The notes beneath the pieces were generated by a model. That model worked only from the letters and a program-made list of their open reading frames with translations. It searched no databases and was not told the DNA's origin. Below are positions 11,740-23,530 of a stretch of 64,000 bases of DNA, piece by piece. Source of the stretch: Aphidius gifuensis (taxonomy: Eukaryota > Arthropoda > Insecta > Hymenoptera > Braconidae); assembly GCF_014905175.1 (NCBI RefSeq), contig NC_057791.1:8070492-8134491 (forward strand), read 5' to 3'. How positions within the stretch are numbered: position 1 is the stretch's first letter; each line of letters starts with the position of its first letter. The position numbers and the translations under genes are program-made.

Positions 11740-12180
11740 CTATAATCTATTTCACATTTCCATACTTGAACACGTAAATATATCATTTTTACTATATATA
11801 CGATTATTCTTCGAATCAATATATTTATACCTGATGGCTACATAATTTTTTTTTTTTTATGTCTGAAACGTAAGTTGAAATAATCCGCGTAACGAGAATT
11901 ATTATTAATACAAAAAAGTAACATTATCTAAAATATTTAGGTTGTGTAAATTTTCAAAATTAAATTCCATTATATTTTTTCATTTGATTTGTCTCTGACA
12001 TAAATAATCGGTGTCGACATTTAATTGTAATAACAACTAATATACTCAATATAAATAAACCAAATAACATACTTAATAATTAAATATAATCTTGTGACAT
12101 ATTCGGAGCAATTGACATTCCACCTTCATAACCAACTAGATCCATTAGTCCTTCTAATGTATTATTATTATTAATATCTC
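11740..12180. other. AT-rich stretch, nothing recognised
   Basis: No ORF and no repeat partner noticed. It grades into the satellite at 12180. Confidence 0.45.
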
Positions 12181-13070
12181 AATCAATAATGATTAATTCT
12201 GATTAATTCCGATTTCATTGTAAGAATTATTTATATGAACTGATTCCCTGGTTAAAATTCATTCCTATTTTAATTGAGACTAATTGATTCATAGTTAATT
12301 GAGTTTTACTGTAATAATTGGTCAAGCCCACTCAAAATATTGATTCCGATTTTATTCTGTGACTAATTATGTTACGATAAATTAATTTTTTTTGTATAAT
12401 TAGTCAAGCCCACCCAAAATATTGATTCTTATTTATTTTACGACTAATTAGGTTACGACAAATTAGTTTTTATTGTAATATCTATGCAAGCCCACCGGAA
12501 AAATTGATTTTCATTTATTTGACGACTAATTATGTTACGATAAATTAGTTTTTATTGTAATAATTAGTCAAGCCTACCCGGAAAATTGATTTCCATTTAT
12601 TTTACGACTAATTATGTGACGATGAATTAATTTTTATTGTAATAATTGGTCAAGCCCACCCAAAATATTAATTCCTATTTATTTTACGACTAATTATGTT
12701 ACGATAAATCAATTTTTATTGTAATAATTAGTCAAGCTCACCGGAAAAATTGATTCTCATCTTATTTCATGACTAATTATGTTGATATAAATTAAATTTT
12801 ACTGTAATAATTAGTAAGCTTTTCCTGAATATTGATTTTCAATCTAAATATTACTAATTATGTTACGGTGAAATAAATTTTACTGTAATAATTAGTCGGC
12901 CCTCCCTACAAATTGATTCCTATTTTAAATATTACTAAGTATGTTGCGATAAATTAAATTTTACTGTAATAATTAGTAAGCCCTCCCCAAATATAGATTT
13001 TCATATGAAATACTACAAATCATGTTACGGTGTATTAAATTTTAATGTAATAATTAGTCCGTCCTCTTCT
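12180..13070. repeat. 80-bp tandem satellite, about 11 units
   Basis: Units carry TACGACTAATTATGTTACGA, TTTATTGTAATAATTAGTC and AAGCCCACCC-like blocks with roughly 10-20% divergence. Later units (12780 on) vary more and end with AGTCCGTCC. The array directly adjoins the 5' region of the Ty3/gypsy element. Confidence 0.85.
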
Positions 13071-13089
13071 AAAAGATTTCCCTCTTCTC

Positions 13090-13393
13090 TCGAGTGAGGA
13101 GTAGGCCGTTATTCCCACTTGTGGGCAGAATTTTCACACTCTCGAATTCACTCACTAGCCACTATATAAGCCAGTGCAAAGTCCGAACATACAGTAGCTA
13201 ATCGCGCGCGAACCTGTTAGGTTTTAAGATGACTAAGTCTCGGAATATTATATGTGCAGTGCAGTACTTAAAGGATTTCTCTGAATTACATTTCATTTTG
13301 GTTTAACTCGCATTCATTCCTTTCATTTTCTTTTGCGTTAATTAAATTGCCCCAATATCACATTTGCGACGTACGATCCTTACCGGTGTTACT
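13090..13393 (+). mobile_element. 5' non-coding region of the Ty3/gypsy element
   Basis: This leader has CACTATATAAGCC at about 13160, which could be an LTR promoter TATA. GCGACGTACGATCC, just before the gag ATG at 13394, might be a primer-binding site. No clear LTR copy was matched at the 3' end, although TATATAAGCC and TTCGTTAATTAA-like words occur near 19035 and 19240. Confidence 0.4.
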
Positions 13394-14930
13394 ATGGCCG
13401 ACGAGGAAACATCCTCACCCCCTTAGCCATCACGTGCCATACCCAAGCAAAAAAGAGGACGGAAACCTAAGGCCCAACCGGACACAATCAAAGTTGAGGA
13501 GACCCTAGCAGACTCTACTAGCAATGGACACTTCCCTCCTCAAAGAGCAGTCGCAAGAAAAGAGTTGGAGACCCCCCCACCTCCCGTCAATATTTTCGTT
13601 ACAAGGAAGATTCCGGATCTACATCCAGATTACCTGGTGAAACTCGCGTTTCCACCCCTCTTGGATTGGACGTTGCCCCGGTCATCAATCTCGAGTTGCC
13701 TCCCCAAAAGACCTCTACTAAACTACTTGGCCACTCATCAAAAGTTCGACCCATTTGCATTAAATCCACGCCCCACTGACAATCATGTGCTTCATGCCGG
13801 TAACAACTATCGAAGCGATTGCCTCCTGTTCGTGACTGAGCGTTTCAATATATTACAAACTCGGTATGCAGGTTTGGATGGCGATTCCCTAAATTGCGAA
13901 CCAGTCGAGCACACCTTTACCAAGCAAATTGACTCCACGACCAACCTACGCCTGTTAAACGCCGTTATCAGGCACCAAATTACACCCTCGGTTGAAGATC
14001 TTTGGATCTTGGAAAACAGCACCCATAACCACCACGGCATGCCCAATTTATTGCGTATTTTGGAAAGCTGGAGGTTTACGTATTCTGGACATGCAGGTGG
14101 GGACGTAGAAGAATTTTTGTATCGGGTATAGCAAGCAAGGTTGTGCACAGGCGTGAGTGATCGCGAACTGCTGCAGACCTTGTCTTTCTGTATGAAAGGC
14201 CTGGCGCTAACCTGGTATAACCCATGAAGCTGAGTTTGATTATTGGTTGGTCACGAAGGCACTTTCGCGCCACCTTTTCCGATCCCAATTATCAACGCGC
14301 ATTGCGCGAAGAGATTGATGAACGTGTTCAGGGCCCAAACGAATTAGTTTGTAGTTTCATATCTTGTATGGGCGGTTTGTTTCAAAGAACAGATCCCCCC
14401 ATGGTTGGAATCAGAACGTGTGCATTACACAATCAGTAACATGCTGCCTATCTTTTAACGCCAAATTTCGGCCCATTATTTCTCAACAATGTAGGAGGTA
14501 GATTTGAAAACGGTGCGTCAAGAGAAAATTTCCTATTCTGTTCAGCAGCGTCGACCACCTCGGCCGGAACATTCATTGTTTCTTAGTTTTGCTTGTCCAC
14601 CAATTTACTCCCACCGAAGTTCCGTACCACGTGAAGGTGTTCTTCGTTCCTTTGCCGAACAGAAGTCATCCTCTCTAGGAAACGAGGAACACGGTTTATT
14701 GATGGAGGATGAACTATTGTCCACCCTTGGTTACCTACTCCAGAAAAAGAAAAAAGTCCTCTGGCCTAAGGCTCGAAATGTCACCTTTGCCACCCCGATC
14801 GCGGATTTTTCCGAAGCAGGCCCGGCTCACCCTGTTGCAAACAACTATGAAAACTCTTATTTAATAGAGTGTTGAAATTGCAAGCAACCCGGTCATGTTT
14901 TTAGGGACTGTCCAAAACCCCGAAGGGGAT
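13394..14930 (+). pseudogene. Ty3/gypsy gag remnant with CCHC zinc knuckle
   Basis: The ATG at 13394 is followed by an in-frame TAG eleven codons later. The frame reopens through 13565-14131 and continues beyond a stop in the gag core (GGDVEEFLYRV, then LCTGVSDRELLQTLSFCMKGLALTWYN). After a frameshift, 14224-14439 holds FRATFSDPNYQRALREEID. Near 14873-14925 a retroviral-type zinc knuckle reads C-X2-C-X4-H-X4-C, with a stop replacing the second position (TGTTGAAATTGC). Gag normally packages element RNA; this copy cannot make a full protein. Confidence 0.85.
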
Positions 14931-15192
14931 TTCGCTACCGTTGTCCCTGACCGAATGTCACGATCATTACATGCCAATTTTGCAATCCGGGAAATGACAG
15001 CGGGAGAGCATAACTTCGATCCATGCAACTCCCGTTTTATAATTGCCGACCAGGCACAAGCCATTCGAAGCATTCGAAACGACCCAGCTTCCAGTATTAC
15101 CTAATGGAGCTAAAATTGACTTTACACCCAAAGAATTGGTAAAGCTAGTGCTCAAACCATCAGGCCTGGCAGAAACTCTGGCCAAAATAGTA

Positions 15193-15396
15193 GCGACTTC
15201 ATCAACCCCGGCGCCCAAGCTTTATGCCTCCCATTTTAACATAACGGTTGGGCCAGTAGTGGTTCGAGCTTTGGTCCATTCAGGAGCGAACAACACGTTC
15301 GCTGGTCTCGACACTACACAACTCCTTATTCAGTCTGGTTTTGAACAACGTGATGTACTCCCGAGACACTGCGTCGGGTCATCTCGAAACAATTAA
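15193..15396 (+). pseudogene. Ty3/gypsy aspartic protease remnant
   Basis: The active-site region reads ALVHSGANNTF, so the catalytic Asp of the usual D-S/T-G-A is His. A short downstream flap region is followed by a stop at 15396. It sits in order between gag and reverse transcriptase. Confidence 0.8.
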
Positions 15397-15597
15397 TACC
15401 GCGGTCACAATCCACCACTATGGACGCGTTGATTTTACCCACCTTGTCCGAGGACTTTATCCTAGGGTTAGACTTGCTACAGACCGCTGGAATGGTCATT
15501 GACTCCAGCGACCGATCATGGTATTATCGTGACAACCTAGAGCGAAAGTTTTTGTTTGTGCCTGTTGATAAGGTAGCTAAGAACTACCCCCTGTTCT

Positions 15598-16283
15598 AGT
15601 TGATGACGCCAAATTCCCTATAACTCATCTCCCACAGCACGGCATTGACGTAGGCGAAAGCCCTCCCACTAGACAAAAGCCCTACCGCGCTAATCCAGCA
15701 ATGTGTGATGTCATGAAAGAAAAAGTGGAATGTTAAAAACTGGAATATTTGCAGCCTCACAGAGCGAATGGGTGAGCCCCGTAGTATTAGTTGCAAAAAG
15801 TAAAGGTAACTATCGGTTTTGTGTTGATTATCGTAAGGTAGACGTGGGTACGAAGAAAGATGCATATCCGATATGTCTTCCATTCATGATGAATTACGGC
15901 ATTTTATCACTACCATAGATTCAACGCAAGCCTTTTTTAGAATTGCCCTAACACCCGAATCACGGGAGATAACCGCTTACGTCAACCCTGGCTACGGTCT
16001 TTACCATTTCCTGCGCATGCTATTCGGTTTGTTTAATAATCCTGCGATGATGCAGCGACTCGTAGACAGATTAATTGGTCACAAATATTATCACAGGGTT
16101 TTTGTTTACTTGGAAGATATAATCATTGTGACGCAAACTTTCGCGGAACATCTGTCGTATTCAAAGAATGTACTAACTGATTTGCGCAGTGCTTATCTTG
16201 CCATTAACCACGAGAAAAGCCATTTTTGCTGCGCACAGGTGAAGTACCTGGGGTTTGTTGTGAACTGCGACGGACTATTGTAG
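15598..16283 (+). pseudogene. Ty3/gypsy reverse transcriptase remnant
   Basis: Ordered RT blocks are visible: RQKPYRANPAM, then SEWVSPVVLVAKSKGNYRFC, VDYRKVD, KKDAYPI, FITTIDSTQAFFRIAL and YHFLRMLFGLFNNPA. The catalytic box is FVYLEDIII, so the second Asp-bearing position of YxDD is Glu. It ends with HFCCAQVKYLGFVV. A stop interrupts near 15734 and a frameshift lies near 15880. The segment is otherwise nearly full length. Confidence 0.9.
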
Positions 16284-16744
16284 ACCCGGACAAAACCTCA
16301 CCCGTAGTAAACTACCCGGCCCCGAAAATATCTGCGAACTTCGTCGTTTCTTAGGGATGGCCTCCTGGTACCGAAGGTTCATGCACGAATCCGCCACTCT
16401 GGCCAAGCCCTTTACTTGATTGACCAAAAAAGATGCTGATTGGTAATAGAAGAAGCCCCAAATGAATAGTTTCCGTGCCTTGAAATTAAAATTCCACCCT
16501 CGCATGCCCAGATTTCACCCTCTCCTTCACCCTTCAAACGGACGCAAGTAATGTTGGCTTCGTAGGGGTATTATCCCAACAATTCAATAAGGTCGGAAGG
16601 ATCATCGCATATGCTAGCCGCATGATGTCCGAGACAGAAACTCGATACTCCCTTACCGAGCAGGAATGTTTAGCAATGATTTGGGCCATACGCAAATGTC
16701 GTTGTTATTTAGAGGGTTATAAGTTTACCGTTTTCACAAAATTT
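16284..16744 (+). pseudogene. Ty3/gypsy RT thumb and RNase H remnant, left part
   Basis: The frames give ICELRRFLGMASWYRRFMHE (RT thumb/connection). Near 16540 follow LQTDASNVGFVGVLSQQ, IIAYASRMMSETETRYS and LTEQECLAMIWAIRKCRCYL, the RNase H blocks of Ty3/gypsy. The frame breaks at KFTVFT where a foreign insert begins. Confidence 0.9.
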
Positions 16745-17042
16745 TTCTAAGTCCAGAAAAAAATTGTGTAAAAATAAAATAATAACAACTGAAACGTTGT
16801 TAGAGCCATTAATTTCAAGGCTTAACTGGTAAAAATAATTGTGCCGAAAAAAATACTGCACACGCAAGGCTTATTTGCCACCTCACAAAACAAGCACGTC
16901 TTAAGTATAGAAACACACCGCTTGGAAAACGTCTTAGATTATTGAATAACGACTTAATCCATGGAATAAATGACTTATACCGGTAAAAATCGCTTTCACT
17001 GCTTATTTCAAGTCTTATTTTTTTATCCCGGGCCATAGCAAC
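16745..17042. mobile_element. About 300-bp insertion inside RNase H
   Basis: The RNase H reading stops after FTVFT at 16744 and resumes with CWLNNLLNPTGR at about 17043. The expected few residues between are absent, while about 300 bp of unrelated AT-rich DNA intervenes. It contains two CGGTAAAAAT/TGGTAAAAAT words, but I found no clear TIR or target duplication. It might be a small MITE or SINE. Confidence 0.6.
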
Positions 17043-18360
17043 TTGTGTTGGCTTAACAACTTGCTTAACCCCACTGGCCGATAGTCTGGTCGCTGGGCAT
17101 TAGAATTGATGCAGTACGACTTCGAGATAGTCCATCATAAAGGGGCCCTCCATCACGTTCCAGACGCCCTTTCACGGATTCCCGAGCAACTAATCGAAAA
17201 TCAAAACTTAACTGATATTGATGATAAATGGTACTGCCAAAGGTTTCGTAAGTTGGAGTCATCCCCGGACAATTACCCTGACTGGCAGATTATTGGTGGT
17301 CAACTGTATTTCCATAGACCTTTGTCATACATATCAGTCGAGATTCCCGACCTGACCGCCTGGAAATTGGTAATGCCTTGTAATTTTCGTGAGCGGGCTG
17401 TGTTGGAGTGTCACGACCCCCCTCCCCACATGCGTCACATGGGAATTGACAAAACTTATCGGCGAGTTTCTACCTTGTATTATTAGCCCAATATGTTCTG
17501 CGAAATAGCAGACCGTTGCGAAACTTGTCAAAGGACTAAGTTTGACCAAGGGAAACCACGCGGTTTAATAGGCACCCGCATTGTACAGGAACCTTAGGTG
17601 ATCGTAGCTGCCAATATTGTTGGTCCCTTTTCCCTTTTACGAGCTGGTTATATGTATCTTCTGGTTATGCAACACCAGATAACAAAGTTCTTTGGACTGG
17701 CCCCGCTCCGCCAAGCCACTAGGAAGGTTATCCGCAAAAAAATCGAGGACCTGGTCTTATTCCGTCATGGTACCCCCCGGACTTTAATTACCGATAATGG
17801 CACAGAATTTGTGAATAAGGAAATCAAATCTTTAGCTAGCTGGGCCGGTATCAGGTTGCAAAATACCCCCCCCCCCCCATATCATCCCCAAGCGGACCCA
17901 GTGGAACGGGTGAACCGTAGCCTCAAGACTATGCTTCGTGCATTTCTTGATGGCGATCACCGTGATTAGGACCGTTATTTGCCTGAATTCCGATTTGCTT
18001 ATAAAACAGCTTATCATGGCTCACTCTTATCAACCCCTTCGTTTGCTAATAACATGCGTTAACCCCGTCGGCCCCATACTCTTCGTACTGAGATGGATGA
18101 TGGCTTACTTATCACCCCTATCCCTATAGGTGATTGGAATAAGAGAATGAAAAGACTCAATGTTCTACGCCAAGCCCTAATCTATGCCTGAGGCGAGGCC
18201 AAACTTAGGCTGTCTAAAAATTCTCATCTACCCCTTTCGGTGTTTCCGATTTTTCTGGTGTTATTCGAGGTGAAGTGTCCATATCAGACTTAAAACCCTG
18301 GGTGGAGGCAGTGAATCGGAAACAAGACAAAGGCCCACCTGTACCTTGAATATATCTATG
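17043..18360 (+). pseudogene. Ty3/gypsy RNase H end, integrase and C-terminal tail
   Basis: After LMQYDFEIVHHKGALHHVPD, which ends RNase H, come the integrase HHCC region (HMGIDKTYRRV, then CETCQRTKF) and the catalytic core. There the first Asp position reads ANIVGP (Asp lost), the second is intact (LITDNGTEFVNK), and the Glu is in ADPVERVNRSLKTMLRAF. Stops occur at about 17484, 17596 and 17967. The tail to 18360 keeps DWNKRMKRLNVLRQAL and ISDLKPW, as in integrase C-terminal regions. Confidence 0.9.
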
Positions 18361-18439
18361 TCATACTCTAACTTGGGAAACCTAGTAGGAGTCATCCCGG
18401 GTGAGTCGTAAAATTCAATTATACAATGTACTAATTCCC

Positions 18440-18500
18440 ATAATTGGTATATGTAATATGTAGATTGGTAATATGTAGATTAGTAATATGTAGATTAAAC
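18440..18500. repeat. 17-bp tandem repeat, three units
   Basis: GTAATATGTAGATTRGT repeats three times near 18449-18495. Confidence 0.85.
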
Positions 18501-18790
18501 AAGCTGAAGAAGGAGAGTTGGGACCAGTGGTACTCGCCATACCTGAGGCGATACACCAGTATCACTAGTTGATGAAATGCCGCCACCAAAAGGAAATACA
18601 GTACCAATTTCATCAGCTGAAGAAGAGCCAGTGCTGCACGAGGTGGTTATATCAGCTGACCAAACATCCGCTGCTGAACAGCCATTGGATGCCAACACAG
18701 CACCCACCATCACATCACGTCAGCCAGTTGCCATGGAGAGCGTGACGTTAGTGGATCGGACTTTAGTCTCAGCGACGGCGAGGTAGGGGA
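18500..18790 (+). other. Coding-like tail of the gypsy element
   Basis: Relatively GC-rich DNA. One frame from 18577 reads MPPPKGNTVPISSAEEEPVL, acidic and proline/serine-rich, stopping at 18784. A duplicated TCATCAGCTGAAGAAG-like word is present at 18495 and 18609. It may be the C-terminal end of the polyprotein or a third ORF; no domain is recognised. Confidence 0.4.
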
Positions 18791-19450
18791 CGTTGCGTTT
18801 GAACACACTATCAAGTAATAATAGAAAAAAATATATATAAGACTGATAGACGTAATAAAGGAGGAAGGAAAAAAGAGACAGGAATTAGGGTGGATGCTTT
18901 GACGAGTTGCACTCGCCCACCTTATAAACATTTTATATTATTATTATTTGTTTTCTTTAATTATTATTATTATTGAGTAGGGCTGGCCAAAAAAAGGGGA
19001 ATATTCGTAGGGAAAGGGAATACCTCGTAGGTTATTTAAGCCGACGATCTGGCTACATCACTCTCTTTCTGGTATTTACCTTCAGACACAGAGGTTTGAG
19101 GTTCTTGGCGAGTCATCCGAGAATCTCGAAAAGTCTTTTCCCTCCCCGGAATTGGAGTCATCCATACCCAAGCCACATATTTTATGTACAGTTTGTTGGT
19201 CAGTCTTACCTCATTATTCATTCAATATTGTTTTCTTAGTTCGTTAATTAACCAATTTTTTATTATTTCTTTTTATTAAGGACCTTGTCTCGATGTTTGG
19301 CCTTATATTTTGATACTTGTGTTCAATTAAATAACAATGAATTACTTTAATATAATTCTTTTGTGTGTCTAATAATAGTTTTGATACCTTAATTATCCAA
19401 ATGATAAATAAACTTTGTTAATTTGTTGCCTTACATATTACGTTTTGTTG
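18790..19450 (+). mobile_element. 3' non-coding region of the gypsy element, possible 3' LTR
   Basis: An AGGAAGGAAAAAAGAGACAG purine stretch near 18860 could be the polypurine tract. It is followed by TGCTTTGACGAGTTGCACTC, a plausible LTR start. Downstream lie GTTATTTAAGCCG and several AATAAA-like signals. Without a matching 5' LTR the boundaries are guesses. Confidence 0.4.
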
Positions 19451-19493
19451 AGTAATCTATTGCAATTCCCTATTGTTTTACTATTTCAGTGAC

Positions 19494-20225
19494 TTAAGGC
19501 ATGTCCAACGCGGAACGAAAATACAGAGAAGTTTTTGAAATTTTGACAGTAGATTATTTATGTAATAATACACAATCTCTAATTTTTTTATAATTTTTTT
19601 GTCGGTGGTTTTTTTTTAATTAATTAATAAAGTTGACATTTTTGAAGGAGGTTATACATAGGCTCTTATGGCCAGCCGAGTACACTTCACACAAACCTGT
19701 TTAGAAACTGTATGAAAAAATACAGAGACCATTTCGGAAAACTAATATATTATAAAATGAAAAAAGACGAAAATTTTGAGCCGTATATGAAAAAAGTTTT
19801 GTCGGTGCTTTTTTTTTAATAGATAAAAACAGACGCGAAAATTAGGAATTTTTACATATTATTGTCGGCATAGTTTAATGATAGAGTAAAACTGACAGAA
19901 GAAGTTTGCATGTGTGGTCACACAGACACGTAATTGTCGTGATCTCTTCTGCCAGTCTCACTCTAAGTTGGCCAACATTGAATTTCAACATAATTTTTAA
20001 TTTATAGTAAATGATATTTTGGATAAATAAATTTGAATAAAATAAGACAATAAACATTTTTTTATTCTGAAATAAGGTCAAATATGATAAAAATAACGTG
20101 TTATGATCGATTTAAAAAAAACAAAATTATTTTTTTGGGGTTGGCAGTGCATTTCTTGTAATAAAAAATAGATAGGACATTCTCCCCTCCACAACACTCT
20201 GAAACCGGTGTTGGACATGCCTTAA
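19494..20225. mobile_element. TTAA-flanked MITE
   Basis: TTAA at 19494-19497 and 20222-20225 flank inverted termini GGCATGTCCAAC. The TTAA target suggests a piggyBac-like or Kolobok-like mobiliser. Internal direct repeats share TTTTGTCGGTG followed by a T run (about 19600 and 19798). There is no transposase ORF. Confidence 0.75.
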
Positions 20226-20299
20226 TTTACTATTCTTCCCTCGGAGTCGATTCATAATTTTTTACAAGTAATTCATTTATCTTTTGTCTAAAAAGAGTT

Positions 20300-20559
20300 T
20301 TCTATTAATTTGATCATCATTATCCTTAAATCAAATGACTTACCCATTAAATAAAATTTGCAAATTTTCTCTTAAATTAATTTTCTTTTTTGAAATAAAA
20401 AAAAACTGTCTCAAATTAGAGCAAACAATTTCCTTTGATTAAAAAATATGTTGCTCAAATTGAAAAATTTTTTTTTTAAATCAAAGCCTAAAACTTTCAA
20501 GCGAAATTTTGATATTTTTTAGCAACTTTTCTTTTTTCTTTGTATTTCTTTTTTCAGTG
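20300..20559. mobile_element. Family III fragment ending CAGTG
   Basis: Reverse-complement relative of 55178-55500: it shares AAAACTGTCTCAAATT, GCCTAAAACTTTCAAGC and the terminus TTTTTTCAGTG. The left end is not resolved. Confidence 0.65.
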
Positions 20560-21074
20560 TACGTTATTTTCCTATGCTTTATTACATTTACCATGTAATT
20601 TTACACTGTACTCCTAAAATGGCATTCAGACTAATGTGTCATGTAATACTGAGATGAATTTTTCTTTCATGAAAAAAGGATCAAGGGCGCCTCTTACAAT
20701 AATGAAAAAATGTATTGAGACGCTCTTTTGAGCTCCAAATAAAATTCTTATTAAGGTTGAAAAATAAATAAATTTCTCGTTCTTTTATTCTTAATTTTTT
20801 GGTCGCAAATAAAAGCCAAAAAATAATCGATTATGATGATTTTTTTCAAACTTTTCATGCTATTTTTTTTTTTTAGATAATTGATATTAAAGTCGACAAC
20901 TTCAACACTTGAGAATAGAGACAGATTACATATTCGCACTTATAGTTAAAAAATTTCTATTTTTAACTGTTCAATTAACTATCAGTTTATTTTTCTTTAC
21001 AATACAGATTATGTAAGCCACTATAGATGGTTTTACTCCTAGAATTTCAATAGATATTCAATTTTCACAGAGGA
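20560..21074. other. Intergenic DNA with one minor repeat
   Basis: 20870-20960 shares AGATAATTGATATTAAAGTC and GACAACTTCAACAC-like words with 33870-33905. No gene was seen. Confidence 0.45.
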
Positions 21075-21600
21075 TTGGAGATGAAACGGCTCAGCTGTAG
21101 TAATGGATTTATCCCCCCCCCCCCAAAAAAAAACGTTCGAAACTTTCAAATTAATTGTCGTAAAGGAAATTCTATCGTCTCTAATGGCAAAAAGCATCAT
21201 TTACTCTTTTTTCAAATAAAAAAAAAAAACAAACTCCAATTTTTTTTTTTACGAAAATATTATGACTTTTGACAAAATCGTCATAGATACATTGTATATA
21301 ATTTAAAAAGTATGTGTGGTAAAGGTCTACAACTTTCATTTCAAACTTTTTCAAATAAAATTATAGTTTTCATAAAATAATAGAAATCCGAATTTTTGAA
21401 ATATTTTTGTCATTCTTTTTTCGAAAATAAGAAAAAATTGACTTTTAGAAACAAGATAAACTCCCTGATGGGCGATAGAATTTTTAAACTACGTTTTTTG
21501 AGCCTAATTTGAAGTCATTCCGTTGATCCTAAGAAAAGTTATAGCTTGCCTTAACTCTACGTAATTCGAAGAAAAAAAAAAATGTATGTCGTTAAAATCG
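21075..21600. repeat. Family V dispersed repeat
   Basis: Contains GGCTCAGCTGTAGTA, ATCCCCCCC-like and AACGTTCGAAACTT, then a TGAGCCTAATTTGAAGTC word at 21499. These match 54160-55060 in the same order. ORFs through it are shadows. Confidence 0.7.
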
Positions 21601-21660
21601 AAATTCTTAAATGATCGTTGATAAAGTATTAAAAATCACTCGACAGTCAAAATGAAACTA

Positions 21661-21731
21661 GCCGGAGTATTGAAAATTTTCAATTTTCAACGGTGACGCG
21701 GGCTTCACCCCCCAACAAACGTTACCAGATC
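21661..21731 (-). repeat. Short dispersed repeat, partner of 3578-3650
   Basis: Reverse complement of the 3578-3650 sequence, ending GTTACCAGATC. Confidence 0.7.
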
Positions 21732-21734
21732 TTT

Positions 21735-22130
21735 TTCATGATTGAATTTTCTATCATCAGCAATCGTTCTTTCTTTTATTATGCGCTGCTATTTTTATTA
21801 TCATTAAGGACAGAATCAATAGAAAATCCAAATTAAGATTATCCAACAAATAAATTATTACGTATTCTCTGTCTAAATTTTATTTATCTGAATGTTAAAA
21901 AAATTTTTATTATAATACCCAACTTAGTTTTTCTTGATAACACATTTTATCTCGACCGAATATTTGCCAAAATTTGTAAGTTTGTAACTTTATTTTAACC
22001 TACATTCATGTTAATTTATCTACCTAATGATATCTAAATTAGTTGACTCAAAAATATTATTGTTAATTGTTTTTCTTATTTTTTCATTACGTTAAAATGC
22101 AGGTAGATAAGTCAGTTGAGACTATAGCGC
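21735..22130. other. AT-rich intergenic DNA
   Basis: No supportable feature. Confidence 0.45.
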
Positions 22131-22184
22131 GTTCCCTCTCTTTATCTAACTCTGTGTATGTATGAGTGTATAGCAGCCTAGAGT

Positions 22185-22313
22185 GGGTATAAGCAGAGTA
22201 AAGTCACCGAGGTTTTATTAGTCAGACATTTTGTGATCGCCGTATGGAGTGGGTATAAGAGGTTTCCGTCACTTCCGAGGTAAAAATCATCTATGGCTTC
22301 ACTCTGCTTATAC
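22185..22313. repeat. Short inverted repeat, possible small MITE
   Basis: GTATAAGCAGAGTAAAG at 22187-22203 has an inverted partner at 22296-22312 with one mismatch. GAGTGGGTATAAG also occurs twice directly (22181 and 22246), and TAGCAGCC flanks both sides. Confidence 0.55.
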
Positions 22314-22364
22314 TGACTATATAGCAGCCAGTGCTGAAGCGCTGCCTGTCAACTCTGGCGCGTA

Positions 22365-22456
22365 ACAGGCTATTATTTGTAATAACTGATAACTCTATTC
22401 GATTTTTTTAACTCAATAAACGACTGAGTTATCAGTTATTACAAATAATAGCCTGT
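22365..22456. repeat. Perfect 31-bp hairpin with 30-nt loop
   Basis: 22365-22395 and 22426-22456 are exact reverse complements (outer bases ACAGGCTATT...), separated by a 30-nt loop. Perfect pairing suggests recent formation or selection. Confidence 0.9.
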
Positions 22457-22789
22457 AACACCATAAACCATCTCCGTGATAAGCTCTTTAATTTGAAGAA
22501 AAAATTATAATAATTAGTTGAGTAGTTTTTAAGAACATAGGACTCAAAAATTTGATATATATAGATAATGATTGGAATTCTTCTTATTCTTTAATTGAAA
22601 CTGTCCCCGTTCCCAAATTTTCATTTCTTTTCATTGTCTAAACTCGTTGCCTGTTTTTTTTCTTTTCTTGTTATTTCAACCAATTTTACCAGTGCCTTTG
22701 ATACACGACAGTCAAGGATAAGAACATAGGGAATGAATGAAAAACTTGATAAGTTTATCTGTTTTTCTTTCGTCGTAATAATAATTTTT

Positions 22790-23457
22790 TTTTTTTTTTT
22801 TGATTTAAAATGTATTTTTTTAACTTTTGATTATTTATTAATCTAAGTTAAGACAAAATTCATTTGAGTTGAGGAAAAAACATATTTGAGTTGAGTGAAT
22901 AATGATATAAATAGAGCAAATTTTCTCTCAACTTGATCGCTCGCTGCTTCAAATTGAATGACTTGTCTTTCAAATTAAGGTATATGTCATTATATTTTAG
23001 CAAATTTTTTCTCGAATTGATTGTTTGTTGCTTTGATTCAATTCTCAGGTGATTTTAATTACCAAATATTTTACATAAAAAAAATTGATACTGTTTTGAA
23101 TTGAGGCATATATTATTTTATTTTAGCAAGTTTTCTCTCAACTTGAACGCTTGTTGCCTTCAATCGAATGACTTGTCTTTCAAATTGAGATATATGTCAT
23201 TTTTTTTTAGCAAATTTTTCCTCAAATTAAAAGACATAATATCCGTAAGTTTATCACAAGTTTTCTTAAGTTAATTCTATATTTAAAAAAAAAAAAAAAT
23301 AATCTGTCTCAAATTGAAAAAAAATATTTTTTCAAAATAAGACATTTTTTCTTGAATTAATTATTTTTTTTTTCAACTTAAGACAAAAAAGTTCCAAGAA
23401 AAAATTTGCTAATATGAAGAAACATTTTTTTCAATAACATCAATTTTTTTTCTCAGT
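22790..23457. mobile_element. Family III fragment: internal array and right terminus
   Basis: Roughly 170-bp units share TTTTAGCAAATTTT, CTCAACTTGA and TGACTTGTCTTTCAAATT. The right terminus is TTTTTTCTCAGTG at about 23445-23457. No left CACTGAG terminus was found. Confidence 0.65.
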
Positions 23458-23458
23458 G

Positions 23459-23530
23459 TAAGGAATTAATGTTGCCAAAAACATAATTTTTCTGGCCACA
23501 TTAATTCCTTAGCTACATACTTTCCTTAGC
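23459..23530. repeat. Family IV unit, left half
   Basis: AAGGAATTAATGTTGCC is followed by its complement and CCTTAGC. The unit is split by the hAT insertion and resumes at 25274 with TTACTGCTTTTCCTTGG. Confidence 0.75.

Noticed and set aside
13090..19450. Intact Ty3/gypsy with paired LTRs
   Set aside because: No matching LTR pair was found and the coding part has many stops and frameshifts.
19494..20225. Harbinger-type MITE (3-bp TTA/TAA target)
   Set aside because: The flanks are TTAA in the same register on both sides, which fits a 4-bp TTAA target better.
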